A stretch of DNA of 64,000 nucleotides, from contig NZ_RCWY01000001.1 of NCBI RefSeq assembly GCF_003688625.1, positions 558,001 to 622,000 of the forward strand, written 5' to 3'. Below, piece after piece: positions 26,462 to 35,880 of this stretch. The notes under the pieces were generated by a model. That model ran no database searches. It had not been told where the DNA came from and saw nothing but the letters and a program-made list of their open reading frames with translations. Position 1 is the stretch's first letter; every line of letters begins with the position of its first letter. Source of the stretch: Sphingomonas sp. PP-CE-3A-406. GTDB taxonomy: Bacteria; Pseudomonadota; Alphaproteobacteria; Sphingomonadales; Sphingomonadaceae. Made by a program: the position numbers and the translations under genes.

Positions 26462-27271
26462 ATGTCGGTGAGGATGGCTCTGGCTAAATTGTGCGCATGC
26501 GCATGCGGCGGTGCGTTGATCGGCGGGGGTGCGGTGCACGTCGCCGAGCGGCCGGCACGGACCGCGAACACCAAGCGCGTCCTGGTGAAACATGCGGTTC
26601 ATCGTCAGGTCGCGTCGGTTGCCCGCCCGCGCCTGCGTCGCCGGGTAACGACGACGACCAGCACCGCCTGCACGCCGACGATCGTCACGGTCGCCAATGC
26701 GGCACCAAACCCCGCGATCGCGCCGGTCGGTAGCGGCTTCATCGGCGGCGGTGGCGGTGGTGGCGTTCCCGTCGTGGTCGGCGGCAGCGGCGGTTTCTTC
26801 GGCGGATCGGGTGGATTTGGCGGCGGCTTCGGGGGGGGCTTCGGCGGCGGTGGCGGCGGATCGAGCGGCAGCATCGTGATCTCGTCGACCTCGAGCGGTG
26901 GGTCGACGTCGTCGTCGACCGGCGGCGTCAGCAGCACATCGGCATCGGGCGGATCGAGTGGCGACGTATCGTCCTCGTCGAGCGGCAACGTGTCTTCGTC
27001 CTCGAGCGGCAATGTCTCGTCGTCGTCCAGCGGCAACGTGACGTCGGCATCGAGCAGCAGCACCTCCTCCGCCTCGTCGACCTCATCGGCAAGCAGCACG
27101 TCGACCAGCAGCAGCACGAGTTCCGGCGGTCATCATGGCGATCCGCCAGGATCCAGCGGTGGCCCGCCCGCCCCCGTCCCCGCGCCGCCGATGGTGTTAC
27201 TGTTCGGCGCCGCCGCAGCCGCGCTGGTGGCCCGCAAGCGGTTCGCGAAACCGGCGGCGGCCAAGGCCTGA
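26462..27271 (+). CDS. Ser/Gly-rich surface protein with PEP-CTERM-like tail
   Basis: 269 aa. An N-terminal hydrophobic segment (LCACACGGALIGGGAV) acts as a possible signal, followed by a basic region. Residues about 90-140 are almost pure Gly/Phe/Ser/Val, and 140-230 are Ser/Thr-rich, including three tandem SSSSSGNV units. The tail PVPAPPMVLLFGAAAAALVARKRF has the proline motif, hydrophobic helix and basic end of the PEP-CTERM sorting signal, though the motif is VPAPP rather than the usual VPEP. Such proteins are processed by an exosortase and often tied to exopolysaccharide. No exosortase is in the window. A strong terminator follows. Confidence 0.75.
   Translation: MSVRMALAKLCACACGGALIGGGAVHVAERPARTANTKRVLVKHAVHRQVASVARPRLRRRVTTTTSTACTPTIVTVANAAPNPAIAPVGSGFIGGGGGGGVPVVVGGSGGFFGGSGGFGGGFGGGFGGGGGGSSGSIVISSTSSGGSTSSSTGGVSSTSASGGSSGDVSSSSSGNVSSSSSGNVSSSSSGNVTSASSSSTSSASSTSSASSTSTSSSTSSGGHHGDPPGSSGGPPAPVPAPPMVLLFGAAAAALVARKRFAKPAAAKA
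26969..27040 (+). repeat. Three tandem 24-bp coding repeats
   Basis: Three direct 24-base units (26969-26992, 26993-27016, 27017-27040) each encode SSSSSGNV with different Ser codons. The divergence of synonymous codons suggests selection on the peptide rather than recent slippage. Confidence 0.8.
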
Positions 27272-27300
27272 ACCGGCCATATCGGCAACGAGCAGGAAAA

Positions 27301-27336
27301 AGGCCCCGGTGGATCGATCCACCGGGGCCTTTTTTG
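27301..27336. terminator. Bidirectional Rho-independent terminator
   Basis: A perfect 30-bp palindrome (27301-27330, beginning AGGCCCCGGTGGATC) is flanked by A residues on the left and a TTTTTT tract on the right. It lies between the converging PEP-CTERM-like gene and the host-attachment gene, so it can serve both. Confidence 0.92.
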
Positions 27337-27346
27337 TTAGCGGCAA

Positions 27347-27787
27347 TCAGGCGTTCTTGAGTGCCTTCTCGATATCCTTGATCGGATGTCCGGTCAGGTC
27401 CTTGTCGAGTTCGCCCTTGAGGCGGCTGACCACTTCCTTGTGATAATGCTTGCGCAGTTCGCCGAGAGTCTTCGGCGGCGCGACCACGATCAGCGAGTCA
27501 TAGGTGTTCTTCAGCGCACCGCTCTTCAGGAAGTCGGCGGCGTCGGCAGCGAAACGGTCTTCCTCGATCTGGTGGAAATCGGTCGGCTCGACCGAACTCT
27601 GCACGCCGCCCTGTGGCGATGAGGCCCGGCCTGCGGAGTCGGTAGCCTGATCGCGGGTCGCCGGATTGTCCTGCTCCTGCGCCTTTTCGACGACGAGATT
27701 GGGGAACTCGGTGTCGCCCTCATTGCGCAGGAACAGCATTTTCCGGCCGTCCGCGACAAGCACGACGGAGTTGTGGGGAAGCTGCAT
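27347..27787 (-). CDS. Host attachment family protein
   Basis: 146 aa. VVLVADGRKMLFLRNEGD near the N terminus and LIVVAPPKTLGELRKHYHKEV near residue 100, with the C-terminal LTGHPIKDIEKAL, match the host-attachment protein family first linked to Agrobacterium attachment, which has an eRF1-domain-like fold. No signal peptide is seen, so the product is probably cytosolic; its true role is unclear. AAGGAG precedes the ATG at 27787. It is divergent from serS. Confidence 0.85.
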   Translation of the reverse strand: MQLPHNSVVLVADGRKMLFLRNEGDTEFPNLVVEKAQEQDNPATRDQATDSAGRASSPQGGVQSSVEPTDFHQIEEDRFAADAADFLKSGALKNTYDSLIVVAPPKTLGELRKHYHKEVVSRLKGELDKDLTGHPIKDIEKALKNA

Positions 27788-27889
27788 GCGGTCTCTCCTT
27801 TTCGCTATGCGTATGCGGAGTGAACGCGTCGGGTACCGGGGAGGTTGCGCCGCCTTGCGTACGCCGCCAGCCCTCGGCATAGCCCAGCC

Positions 27890-29167
27890 ATGCACGACAT
27901 ACGCCTGATCCGCGACGATCCCGCCGCCTTCGACGCCGCCCTCGCCAAGCGGGGTGTCGCACCGCAGTCCGCTTCGCTGGTGACGCTCGACGAGCAGCGC
28001 CGCGCGACGATCGCGGACTCGCAGACCGCGCAGACCCGCCGCAACGAACTGTCGAAGGCGATCGGCCAGGCCAAGGCGCAGAAGGACGAGGTCAAGGCGC
28101 AGGCTTTGATGGCTGAAGTCGCGAGCCTGAAGGAGGCGCTGCCCGCTCTGGAAGCCGACGAAGCGCGGCTTGGTAGCGAACTCCAGGCCATGCTTGCCGC
28201 GATCCCCAACCTTCCCGCGACCGACGTGCCCGAGGGCGGCGGCGAGGACGACAACGCGCTCGTCCACACGCGTGGCACGCCAGCGACCTTTGCTTTCACG
28301 GCGCGCGAGCATGATGCGATCGGTCCTGCGATCGGCCTCGATTTCGAGACCGGTGCGGCGATGTCGGGCGCACGCTTCACGCTCGTCCGTGGGCCGGCCG
28401 CCAAGCTGCAACGCGCGCTTGGCCAGTTCATGCTCGATCACGTCGCCGAAGCGGGCTTCGAGCAGGTGTCGCCGCCGCTTCTCGTCCGTGACGAGGCCGT
28501 ATTCGGTACCGGCCAGCTCCCCAAGTTCTCGGAGGACCTGTTCCGGACGACCGACGGTCGCTGGCTGATACCCACCGCGGAGGTGAGCCTCACCAACATC
28601 GTCCGCGAACAGATCCTCGCCGAGGCCGAACTGCCGCTGCGCTTCACCGCGCTGACGCCGTGCTTCCGCTCCGAGGCGGGCGCTGCGGGTCGCGACACGC
28701 GCGGCTATATCCGCCAGCATCAGTTCGACAAGGTCGAGATGGTCTCGATCGTCACCCCCGACATGTCCGAGGCCGAGCATGAGCGGATGACCGCCTGCGC
28801 GGAAGGCGTGCTCGACGCGTTGCAGCTACCGTTCAGGCGGATGCTCCTATGCACCGGCGATATGGGTTTCACCGCGGCACGCACCTACGATCTCGAAGTC
28901 TGGCTGCCGGGCCAGGCGCGCTATCGTGAAATCAGCAGCGTCTCTACCTGCACCGACTTCCAGGCACGTCGGATGAACGCACGCTATCGGCCCGAGGGCG
29001 AGAAAGGCACGCGGTTCGTCCACACGCTCAACGGCTCCGCGCTAGCGGTCGGGCGGACGCTCGTTGCGGTGCTGGAAAACTACCAGCAGGAAGACGGCTC
29101 GGTCGCGGTACCGACGGTGCTTCAGCCGTATCTTGGCGGGCTGACCATATTGGAGCCCAAGCGCTGA
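27890..29167 (+). CDS. serS: Seryl-tRNA synthetase
   Basis: 425 aa class II synthetase that charges tRNA-Ser with serine. The N-terminal coiled-coil arm (about residues 30-100: [15 protein letters not shown] and [15 protein letters not shown]) and the class II core, with [22 protein letters not shown] (motif 2) and [18 protein letters not shown] (motif 3), are complete. The start at [11 protein letters not shown] was chosen because the family begins there; the longer frame has Ala/Arg-rich residues unlike the family. It overlaps surE by one base (TGATG), forming a serS-surE-nlpD unit. Confidence 0.96.
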   Translation: MHDIRLIRDDPAAFDAALAKRGVAPQSASLVTLDEQRRATIADSQTAQTRRNELSKAIGQAKAQKDEVKAQALMAEVASLKEALPALEADEARLGSELQAMLAAIPNLPATDVPEGGGEDDNALVHTRGTPATFAFTAREHDAIGPAIGLDFETGAAMSGARFTLVRGPAAKLQRALGQFMLDHVAEAGFEQVSPPLLVRDEAVFGTGQLPKFSEDLFRTTDGRWLIPTAEVSLTNIVREQILAEAELPLRFTALTPCFRSEAGAAGRDTRGYIRQHQFDKVEMVSIVTPDMSEAEHERMTACAEGVLDALQLPFRRMLLCTGDMGFTAARTYDLEVWLPGQARYREISSVSTCTDFQARRMNARYRPEGEKGTRFVHTLNGSALAVGRTLVAVLENYQQEDGSVAVPTVLQPYLGGLTILEPKR

Positions 29168-29931
29168 TGCGGATCCTGCTGACAAACGACGACGGTTATC
29201 ATGCGCCCGGTCTGAAGGTGCTGGAGACGATCGCCCGGACCTTGTCCGACGATGTCTGGATCGTTGCACCCGCCGAGGAACAATCGGGCGCCGGCCATTC
29301 GCTCACGCTCTCGCGGCCGATCCGGGTGCGGAAGCATGGCGAGAAGCGGTATGCCGTCGCGGGCACGCCGACCGACGCGGTGATGATGGCGCTCGCCAAG
29401 ATCATGAAGGATTGCCCGCCCGACCTGATCCTGTCGGGCGTCAACCGGGGCGCGAACCTTGCCGAGGACGTGACCTATTCGGGCACGGTGTCGGCGGCGA
29501 TGGAGGGCGCGCTGGGCGGCATCCGGTCGATCGCGTTGAGCCAGATCTACAGTCGCGAGGGCATGGGCGACAGCGTGCCGTTCGAGGCGGCGGCGGCCTG
29601 GGGCGAGCGCGTGTTGCGGCCGTTACTCGACGCACCGATGGCGCCGGGAACGCTGGTCAACGTCAACTTTCCCGCCGGCCCCGCCGATGCGGTAAAGGGC
29701 GTGCGTGTGGTCAGCCAGGGCCTGCGGGACTACGGGCGGTTGGAAATCGTCACCAACACCGATCCACGCGGTTACGAATATCACTGGTTCGCGCTGGGTC
29801 GGACGGTCGAGACGCCGGCGCATGCGACCGATCTCGAAGCGACCGCGGACGGATTCGTCTCGGTGACGCCCCTGCATCTCGACCTGACCCACACCGAATC
29901 GCTGGACGTGCTCACCCAGGCCTATCGGTGA
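29167..29931 (+). CDS. surE: 5'/3'-nucleotidase SurE
   Basis: 254 aa metal-dependent survival-protein phosphatase. The N-terminal motif RILLTNDDGYHAPGL contains the paired Asp that bind the metal. AGHSLTLSRP, GTPTDAVMMAL and LSGVNRGANLAEDVTYSGTVSAAMEG are the family signatures. It hydrolyses nucleoside 5'- or 3'-monophosphates, with a possible stress role. Translational coupling with serS (one-base overlap) and with nlpD (one-base overlap) is clear; surE next to nlpD is a widespread arrangement. Confidence 0.95.
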   Translation: MRILLTNDDGYHAPGLKVLETIARTLSDDVWIVAPAEEQSGAGHSLTLSRPIRVRKHGEKRYAVAGTPTDAVMMALAKIMKDCPPDLILSGVNRGANLAEDVTYSGTVSAAMEGALGGIRSIALSQIYSREGMGDSVPFEAAAAWGERVLRPLLDAPMAPGTLVNVNFPAGPADAVKGVRVVSQGLRDYGRLEIVTNTDPRGYEYHWFALGRTVETPAHATDLEATADGFVSVTPLHLDLTHTESLDVLTQAYR

Positions 29932-31085
29932 TGGTCCGCGCGCGGTCCCTGCTGGCGGCGGCCTCGCTGCCGTTGCTCGGGCTCGCCGCGTGCATTCCGC
30001 AGGTCGAACGCCCCGCCGGCTACGGCCAGCCGGCCCCTGACCGTCGTCCGCAGCGCCCGTACCGCGATCCACCCGTTCAGCGTTACAATCCGCCACCTCG
30101 TCGGGATCAGGCCGTACCGCAGGACAGGTCCGACGACCGACCCGGCCGCGATACCGGCGCGGTGACGACCCTGCCCGCGCCGCGCCCGGCCTGGGAGGCG
30201 CGTCCGGTCCGCGCTGATGCCAAGACGATCCCTGACACGACGTATCTCGTGCAGCCCGGCGATACGCTGAGCAAGGTCGCCGATCGGAGCGGTGCGGGGC
30301 TCGAGGCGATCGCGCGCGCGAACGGTCTAGACTCGCCCTACACGATCGAGACCGGCGAGCGGCTGACGATCCCCGGCGGGCGCTATCACCAGGTCCGGCG
30401 CGGCGAGACCGGCATCGCGATCGCGCGTGCCTATGGCGTCGAATGGTCGCGGATCGTCTCGGCCAACGCGCTGGTCGAGCCATACGTGCTGCGCGCCGAC
30501 CAACGGGTCCTGATCCCCGACGCCCCCGGCGGCGGCAGGCCCAGTGCCGCGGAACGCGCCTCGGCGTTCAAGCTCGACATCGACGACATCCTGACCGGCG
30601 GCGAGCCGGCGCTCGCCAATAACCAGGCACCGGCGAAACCGATCGCGACGCCGCGACGCGTGCTGCCGTCGAACGCCGTGGTAACCGCCCCCGCGAGGAT
30701 CGCGAGCGGCGGTTTCCTCTGGCCGGTCGACGGCAGGGTCGTAAAGCGCTTCGGCCCCGGCGCAAGCGGCGAGCGCAACGACGGCATCAAGATCGCGGTG
30801 CCGATGGCGACGCCGATCCACGCCGCGGCTGACGGCGTCGTCGCCTATGTCGGCGACGGCATCGCCGCGCTCGGCGGTCTGGTGATCGTCAAGCACGGCG
30901 GCGGCTGGACCAGCGTCTACGGCCACGCGTCGAAGCTGCTCGTCCAGCGCGGCCAGAGCGTGAAGCGCGGCCAGACGATCGCGCTGTCGGGCGACACGGG
31001 CTTCGCGGATCGCCCCGAACTCCACTTCGAACTTCGCAAGGGTCGAACCCCCGTAGACCCCACGTCGCAGTTGCCACGGAGCTGA
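29931..31085 (+). CDS. nlpD: LysM and M23-domain lipoprotein, NlpD-like, degenerate active site
   Basis: 384 aa. Lipoprotein signal with LLGLAAC (Cys21), then a Pro/Arg-rich linker. Two LysM repeats follow: [18 protein letters not shown] near 105 and [18 protein letters not shown] near 155. The C-terminal M23/LytM domain has YGHASKL and HFELRKG, but the first zinc motif HxxxD is replaced by NDGIKI, so the enzyme is probably inactive. This is the pattern of NlpD/EnvC, which activate amidases to split septal peptidoglycan. The start overlaps the surE stop by one base. An outer- or inner-membrane lipid anchor is inferred. Confidence 0.87.
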   Translation: MVRARSLLAAASLPLLGLAACIPQVERPAGYGQPAPDRRPQRPYRDPPVQRYNPPPRRDQAVPQDRSDDRPGRDTGAVTTLPAPRPAWEARPVRADAKTIPDTTYLVQPGDTLSKVADRSGAGLEAIARANGLDSPYTIETGERLTIPGGRYHQVRRGETGIAIARAYGVEWSRIVSANALVEPYVLRADQRVLIPDAPGGGRPSAAERASAFKLDIDDILTGGEPALANNQAPAKPIATPRRVLPSNAVVTAPARIASGGFLWPVDGRVVKRFGPGASGERNDGIKIAVPMATPIHAAADGVVAYVGDGIAALGGLVIVKHGGGWTSVYGHASKLLVQRGQSVKRGQTIALSGDTGFADRPELHFELRKGRTPVDPTSQLPRS

Positions 31086-31086
31086 A

Positions 31087-31173
31087 TCCCCCCTCCCGCT
31101 TGCGGGAGGGGTCGGGGGAGGGCATGGGGGCGTGGAAGCCCCTCCCCTAACCCCTCCCGCAAGCGGAAGGGGA
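31087..31173. repeat. Intergenic hairpin repeat (GGGAGGGG family)
   Basis: Two hairpin-forming arms built on CCCTCCCGCTTGCGGGAGGG and its degenerate partner CCCCTCCCGCAAGCGGAAGG flank a short spacer between nlpD and tyrS. It resembles REP-like extragenic elements common in sphingomonads. It may stabilise the upstream mRNA end or reduce read-through. Confidence 0.75.
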
Positions 31174-31185
31174 AAGAGACGCACC

Positions 31186-32424
31186 ATGACCTACCAGTCC
31201 GACCTGCTCACCACGCTGACCTCGCGCGGCTATGTCCACCAGATGACCGATGCCGCCGCGCTCGATGCGCTCGCCGGCAAGCAGGTGGTGCCCGGCTATA
31301 TCGGCTTCGATCCGACCGCTCCGTCGCTCCACGTCGGCAGTCTCGTCCAGATCATGCTGCTCCGTCGGCTCCAGCAGACCGGGCATAAGCCGATCGTCCT
31401 GATGGGCGGCGGCACCGGCAAGATCGGCGACCCGAGCTTCAAGGACGAAGCGCGCAAGCTGCTCGGCGAGGACGGGATCAAGGCCAACGTCGCCTCGATC
31501 CGCCGTATCTTCGAACGCTTCCTGACCTTCGCGCCCGAGGGCGAGGTGGGGGGGCCCACCGACGCGGTGATGCTCGACAATGCCGAGTGGCTCGACGCGC
31601 TCGAATACATCCCGTTCCTGCGCGATGTCGGCCAGCATTTCTCGGTCAACCGGATGCTCGCGTTCGACTCGGTCAAGCTCCGTCTCGACCGCGAACAGTC
31701 GCTGAGCTTCCTCGAATTCAACTACATGATCCTTCAGGCGTACGACTTCCTCGAACTGTCGCGGCGCGCCGACTGCCGGTTGCAGATGGGCGGCTCGGAT
31801 CAGTGGGGCAACATCGTCAACGGCATCGAACTCGCGCGTCGGATGGACTCGACCGAGGTCTACGGCGTGACCACCCCGCTGATCACGACCGCGGACGGCG
31901 GCAAGATGGGCAAGACGATGTCGGGCGCGGTCTGGCTGCACGAGGACCAGCTGCCGCACTTCGATTACTGGCAGTTCTGGCGCAACACCGACGATCGCGA
32001 CGTCGGCCGCTTCCTGAAGCTGTTCACCGACCTCCCGCTCGACGAGATCGCGCGTCTCGAGGCGCTCGAAGGCGCCGAGATCAACGCCGCCAAGATCGTC
32101 CTCGCCAACGAAGCGACCGCGATGTGCCGCGGTCGCGATGCTGCCGAACAGGCCGCCGAGACTGCGCGGAAGACGTTCGAGGAAGGCGCTTCGGGCGACT
32201 CTTTGCCGAGCTTTGCCGTCGCCGGCGGCGCGATTGGGCTAGTCGAGGCGCTGGTCAGTCTGGGCTTCGTCGCGTCCAACGGCGAAGCCCGCCGCAAGAT
32301 CGCCGAGGGCGCGGTGCGGGTCGATGGTGAGGCCGTGAAGGAGCCGACCGCCTCGATCGACGTCGCGGCGCCGGTGCGCCTGAGCCTCGGGAAGAAGCGA
32401 CACGGGATGCTAACCCCTTCGTAA
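31186..32424 (+). CDS. tyrS: Tyrosyl-tRNA synthetase
   Basis: 412 aa class I synthetase that charges tRNA-Tyr. The HIGH-like motif is [17 protein letters not shown] precedes it, and the KMSKS-equivalent is [10 protein letters not shown]. The C-terminal S4 RNA-binding domain ([24 protein letters not shown] and AVRVDGEAV) is complete. The ATG at 31186 begins [11 protein letters not shown], typical for the family; the upstream extension covers repeat DNA and was rejected. It stands alone downstream of the repeat. Confidence 0.95.
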   Translation: MTYQSDLLTTLTSRGYVHQMTDAAALDALAGKQVVPGYIGFDPTAPSLHVGSLVQIMLLRRLQQTGHKPIVLMGGGTGKIGDPSFKDEARKLLGEDGIKANVASIRRIFERFLTFAPEGEVGGPTDAVMLDNAEWLDALEYIPFLRDVGQHFSVNRMLAFDSVKLRLDREQSLSFLEFNYMILQAYDFLELSRRADCRLQMGGSDQWGNIVNGIELARRMDSTEVYGVTTPLITTADGGKMGKTMSGAVWLHEDQLPHFDYWQFWRNTDDRDVGRFLKLFTDLPLDEIARLEALEGAEINAAKIVLANEATAMCRGRDAAEQAAETARKTFEEGASGDSLPSFAVAGGAIGLVEALVSLGFVASNGEARRKIAEGAVRVDGEAVKEPTASIDVAAPVRLSLGKKRHGMLTPS

Positions 32425-32528
32425 CCAACGCCTTTATGTTACGGCAAACACGGTATTAAGCATCCCCGTTTGCACCGGCTTCACCGCAAATGGGTTAAGT
32501 CGGTGATCTTCGAAACGGGGGACGTCCG

Positions 32529-32846
32529 ATGCCAAACTATGCCACGGCTGTTCGAGACCATCGCGGCGAACCGCGCGACGAGGTGATGCACCGCACGCAT
32601 GCGATCGACGGCGACGGCCGCAAGATGAAGCTGGTACTGGTCAACATGTCCGCGAACGGGCTCATGGCGCGGTGCGAGGGGGCACCTGAGGCTGGCGACC
32701 GGTTGCGTATCGCCCTGCCGATCCTGGGCGGAGTCGATGCGATCGTGCGCTGGTCGCTGGGCGGACGGATTGGCTGCGAACTCGAACGGACGATACCGCT
32801 CTCCGATTATTACGGCATGCTCACGGTGATGGTCCGCAACAGCTGA
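32529..32846 (+). CDS. PilZ domain protein
   Basis: 105 aa. A single PilZ-like domain: MKLVLVNMSANGLMARCEG (D/NxSxxG motif as NMSANG) and later VDAIVRWSLGGRIGCELE. Arg residues near the N terminus (VRDHRGEPRDEVMHR) could form the cyclic di-GMP arm, though the spacing is not exact. It follows tyrS after ~100 bases containing AT-rich promoter-like sequence, and converges with the DMT transporter gene two bases away. Confidence 0.8.
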   Translation: MPNYATAVRDHRGEPRDEVMHRTHAIDGDGRKMKLVLVNMSANGLMARCEGAPEAGDRLRIALPILGGVDAIVRWSLGGRIGCELERTIPLSDYYGMLTVMVRNS

Positions 32847-32848
32847 CG

Positions 32849-33289
32849 TCAGCCGGCGCGGACGAGCAGCACGCCGCCGATCACCAGCACGACGCCCGCG
32901 ACGCGCATGAGGCTGATCGGCTGGGCGCTGAGCCCGAGCAGACCGAACCGGTCGAGTACCAAAGCGGTCACCAACTGGCTCCCGACCGCGATCGTCAACG
33001 CGGATGCGAGCCCTAGACGCGGCGCCGCATAGGCCAGCGCAGCGACGAAGCACGCACCGTAAAGCCCGCCAAGCCAGGCCCAGCCCGGTGCGCCCTTCAA
33101 AGCCGACGGCATCGTCCGATCGGCCGCCGCCCAGATCGCGAACAGGATCGCGGTGCCCATCGCGAACGACACGAGCGATGCCAGCCAGACCGAGCCGGAC
33201 GCCTTTGCCAACGCAGCGTTGGTCGGCGGCTGGACCGCCAGCCCGACGCCGGCGAGCAGGACGATGAGGATCGGGAAGAGTGCTGGCAT
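32849..33289 (-). CDS. DMT family transporter, DUF606/YdcZ type
   Basis: 146 aa integral membrane protein with about five hydrophobic helices (for example ILIVLLAGVGLAVQ, LASLVSFAMGTAILFAIW, WLGGLYGACFVAALAYAA, VAGVVLVIGGVLLV). The family is usually ~140 aa, half the size of standard DMT transporters, and is expected to work as a dimer. PPTNAALAKASGS after helix 1 is typical. The substrate is unknown. It stands downstream of recG on the same strand, ~40 bases away. Confidence 0.87.
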   Translation of the reverse strand: MPALFPILIVLLAGVGLAVQPPTNAALAKASGSVWLASLVSFAMGTAILFAIWAAADRTMPSALKGAPGWAWLGGLYGACFVAALAYAAPRLGLASALTIAVGSQLVTALVLDRFGLLGLSAQPISLMRVAGVVLVIGGVLLVRAG

Positions 33290-33330
33290 GCGTCCCCCGT
33301 GTCGTCCCGCGCGGACGAAAGCAACAGGTC

Positions 33331-35382
33331 TTACCCCGATCGCAGCAGCGCTACCCCGGCATCGCGGTCGAACAGGTACAAGGCCGTCCTCGCCGCCTGC
33401 CCTCTCGGTCCTTCAAGCCCGCCGTCGCGATCGATCAGCAGCCGCGCGTCGTCGTGCGCGCATTGCAGCAGGTCGGCCATCATGTCCGGCGTCGCGAGCC
33501 GGAACGCCATTTCGCCCGACTGTTTCGTGCCGAGCAGTTCGCCCGCGCCGCGGAGGCGCAGATCCTCCTCGGCGATGCGGAAACCATCGTTGGTCTCACG
33601 CATCAGCGCGAGACGCGCGCGGGATGTTTCGCTGAGCGACGACCCGCGCATGAGCAGGCAGATCGATCGCCCGGTGCCGCGCCCAACCCGCCCGCGGAGC
33701 TGGTGGAGCTGGGCGAGGCCGAAGCGGTCGGCGTGCTCGATCACGATCAGCGTCGCGTTGGGGACGTCGACGCCTACCTCGATCACCGTCGTCGCGACGA
33801 GGACCGACGCGCGCGCAGCCGAGAACTCGGCCATCACCGCGTCTTTCTCCGCCGGCTTCATGCGACCGTGGACCAGTGCGACCTTGTCGCCGAAGCGGGC
33901 GCGCAGTGTTTCCGCGCGCATTTCGGCGGCGGCGAGGTCGCTCTTCTCGCTTTCCTCCACCAGCGGGCAGACCCAATAGGCCTGACCGCCATCCGCCAGA
34001 TGCCGGCCGAGCGCGTTGACGACGTCGTCGAGCCGGTCCTCGGAGATTACCCGCGTCTCGATCGGCTGGCGGCCCGGCGGCATCTCGTCGAGGCGGCTGA
34101 CGTCCATCTCGCCGTACTGGGCGAGCGTCAGCGTGCGCGGGATCGGCGTCGCGGTCATCGCGAGCAGATGTGGCGGCGCGACGCCCTTCGCCTGCAATGT
34201 CATCCGCTGCGCGACGCCGAAGCGGTGCTGCTCGTCGACAACGACGAGCCCCAGGTCCTTGTAGCCGACCGCGTCCTGGAAGATCGCGTGCGTACCGACG
34301 AGGATGTCGATCTCGCCACTCGCTAGCGCCATCAGCGTCGCCTCGCGTACGCGGCCCTTGTCGCGACCGGTAAGCACACCGATCTCGATAGGCAGCCCGG
34401 CGAGCGTTTTCCGGAGCGTCTCGTAATGCTGACGCGCGAGGATTTCGGTGGGCGCGAGCATTGCCGCCTGCGCGCCTGCCTCGACCGCGATCAGCATCGC
34501 CATCGCCGCGACCAGCGTCTTGCCCGAACCGACATCGCCTTGCAGCAGCCGCAGCATCGGCGCGGTCTGCGCGAGATCGCCCTCGATCTCGCCGACGGTC
34601 CGCGATTGCGCGCCGGTCAGCGTGTAGGGGAGCTTCAACATATCGCGCAGCCGTCCGTCGCCCTGCAGCGCCCGCCCCCGCCGCTTGCGGGTGTCCGCGC
34701 GGACGATCGTCATCGCCAACTGGTTCGCGAATACCTCGTCATACGCCAGCCGTTCGCGTGCCTTGGCATCCGACGGGTCGGCATGGATGCGTTCGAGCGA
34801 CTCGTGCCAGCCCGGCCATTCGCGTTTTGCCTTCAGCCCAGGTTCGATCCACTCGGGCAGGTCCGGCGCGCGCGCGACCGCCTGCGTGGTCAACGCCGCC
34901 AGCCGCCGCGACGTGAGGCCTTCCGACAGCGGATAGATCGGCTCGCGCTCGCGCAGCTCCTCGTCCGGCTCGACGATGTCGGGATGGACGATCTGCAATT
35001 CCTGCCCGTATTCGTCGAGCCGGCCAGAGATGCGCTTGGCCTCGCCGATCGGCAGCAGCTTCTTCGCCCAGCCCGAACTCCCGCCGAAGAATACGAGGCT
35101 GACGTAATTACCGTGCTCGTCGGTCGCCTGCACCCGCGTTGGGCCGCGGCCGGCGCTGATCCTGTAGTCGCGCGGGGTCAGCGTGATCGTGATGATCCGC
35201 CCGGCATCGCTCGACATCAGCTCGGTGCGCGGCAGGCGATCGACGTAGCCGGTCGGCAGATGGAAGGCGACGTCGACGACGCGCGCGAGCCCGAGCCGGT
35301 CGAGCGGCTTGGCGAGCGCGGGCCCCACCCCCTTCAGGACGAGGGTTTCGGCGAACAGCGGATTGAGGATTTCGGGTCGCAT
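33331..35382 (-). CDS. recG: ATP-dependent DNA helicase RecG
   Basis: 683 aa superfamily 2 helicase that reverses stalled replication forks and processes Holliday junctions. The N-terminal wedge/OB region (about 1-200) precedes the helicase core: Walker A GDVGSGKT, motif II DEQH in VVDEQHRFG, TATPIPRTL, and the motif V-VI region LRGRVGRGTG. The C-terminal block VLATTVIEVGVDVPNAT is present. The ATG at 35382 gives the usual N terminus. It is divergent from sdhE. Confidence 0.95.
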   Translation of the reverse strand: MRPEILNPLFAETLVLKGVGPALAKPLDRLGLARVVDVAFHLPTGYVDRLPRTELMSSDAGRIITITLTPRDYRISAGRGPTRVQATDEHGNYVSLVFFGGSSGWAKKLLPIGEAKRISGRLDEYGQELQIVHPDIVEPDEELREREPIYPLSEGLTSRRLAALTTQAVARAPDLPEWIEPGLKAKREWPGWHESLERIHADPSDAKARERLAYDEVFANQLAMTIVRADTRKRRGRALQGDGRLRDMLKLPYTLTGAQSRTVGEIEGDLAQTAPMLRLLQGDVGSGKTLVAAMAMLIAVEAGAQAAMLAPTEILARQHYETLRKTLAGLPIEIGVLTGRDKGRVREATLMALASGEIDILVGTHAIFQDAVGYKDLGLVVVDEQHRFGVAQRMTLQAKGVAPPHLLAMTATPIPRTLTLAQYGEMDVSRLDEMPPGRQPIETRVISEDRLDDVVNALGRHLADGGQAYWVCPLVEESEKSDLAAAEMRAETLRARFGDKVALVHGRMKPAEKDAVMAEFSAARASVLVATTVIEVGVDVPNATLIVIEHADRFGLAQLHQLRGRVGRGTGRSICLLMRGSSLSETSRARLALMRETNDGFRIAEEDLRLRGAGELLGTKQSGEMAFRLATPDMMADLLQCAHDDARLLIDRDGGLEGPRGQAARTALYLFDRDAGVALLRSG

Positions 35383-35495
35383 GACTATCTGGCCTCTATA
35401 GCCTAGCCGACGCTCGCTGCTACAGGTCCCAGCAAAGTAGTAGTTTGCAGGGTGGCCCGCCAGCGGTCGCCGGCTCTTCGTGTTTGGAGTTCGAA

Positions 35496-35762
35496 ATGGA
35501 CCACGAGACCCGCCTCAAGCGCCTGGGCTTTCGCAGCTCGCACCGCGGCACGCGCGAAGCCGACATGATGATCGGCGGATTCTTCGCGACCTATGGACGG
35601 ACGTGGACACCGGAAGAGCTCGACTGGTTCGAGGCGCTGCTGGAGGAACAGGACGTCGACATCATGGGCTGGGCGATCGGCTCGATCGTGTGCCCCCCCG
35701 AGTGGGACGGCCCGATGATGCAGGCGATGCGCGACATCAACTACGTGACGGTCGTGAAGTAA
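35496..35762 (+). CDS. sdhE: Succinate dehydrogenase assembly factor SdhE
   Basis: 88 aa. The RGxxE motif is present as HRGTREADMMIGGF, and the fold pattern (FATYGRTWTPEELDWFEALLEEQDVDIMGW) is that of SdhE/SDH5, which attaches FAD covalently to succinate dehydrogenase. The start at 35496 gives MDHETRLKRLGFRS. TGGAG precedes it. It lies between recG (divergent) and mfd, separated from mfd by a hairpin repeat. Confidence 0.93.
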   Translation: MDHETRLKRLGFRSSHRGTREADMMIGGFFATYGRTWTPEELDWFEALLEEQDVDIMGWAIGSIVCPPEWDGPMMQAMRDINYVTVVK

Positions 35763-35764
35763 CA

Positions 35765-35870
35765 TACTCCCTCTCCCCTCCGGGGAGAGGGTCGGGGTGA
35801 GGGGCAGCCAAGCAGTGCGGCGCCCGGAACAGCCCCTCACCCAACCCTCTCCCCGGCGGGGAGAGGGCTT
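35765..35870. repeat. REP-like repeat, family CTCTCCCC/GGGGAGAG, copy A
   Basis: A ~106-base element with long inverted arms (CTCCCTCTCCCCTCCGGGGA near the left, closing with GGGGAGAGGGCTT) and a central CAGCCAAGCAGTGCG segment. It is almost identical to the reverse complement of the element at 54852-54957 and related to 39352-39457. It lies between sdhE and mfd. Confidence 0.88.
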
Positions 35871-35880
35871 TAGGAAAACA

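Noticed and set aside
26700..27100. Repetitive DNA that might be a CRISPR array
   Set aside because: The repeats are in-frame Gly and Ser codons in a coding sequence, with no regular spacers.
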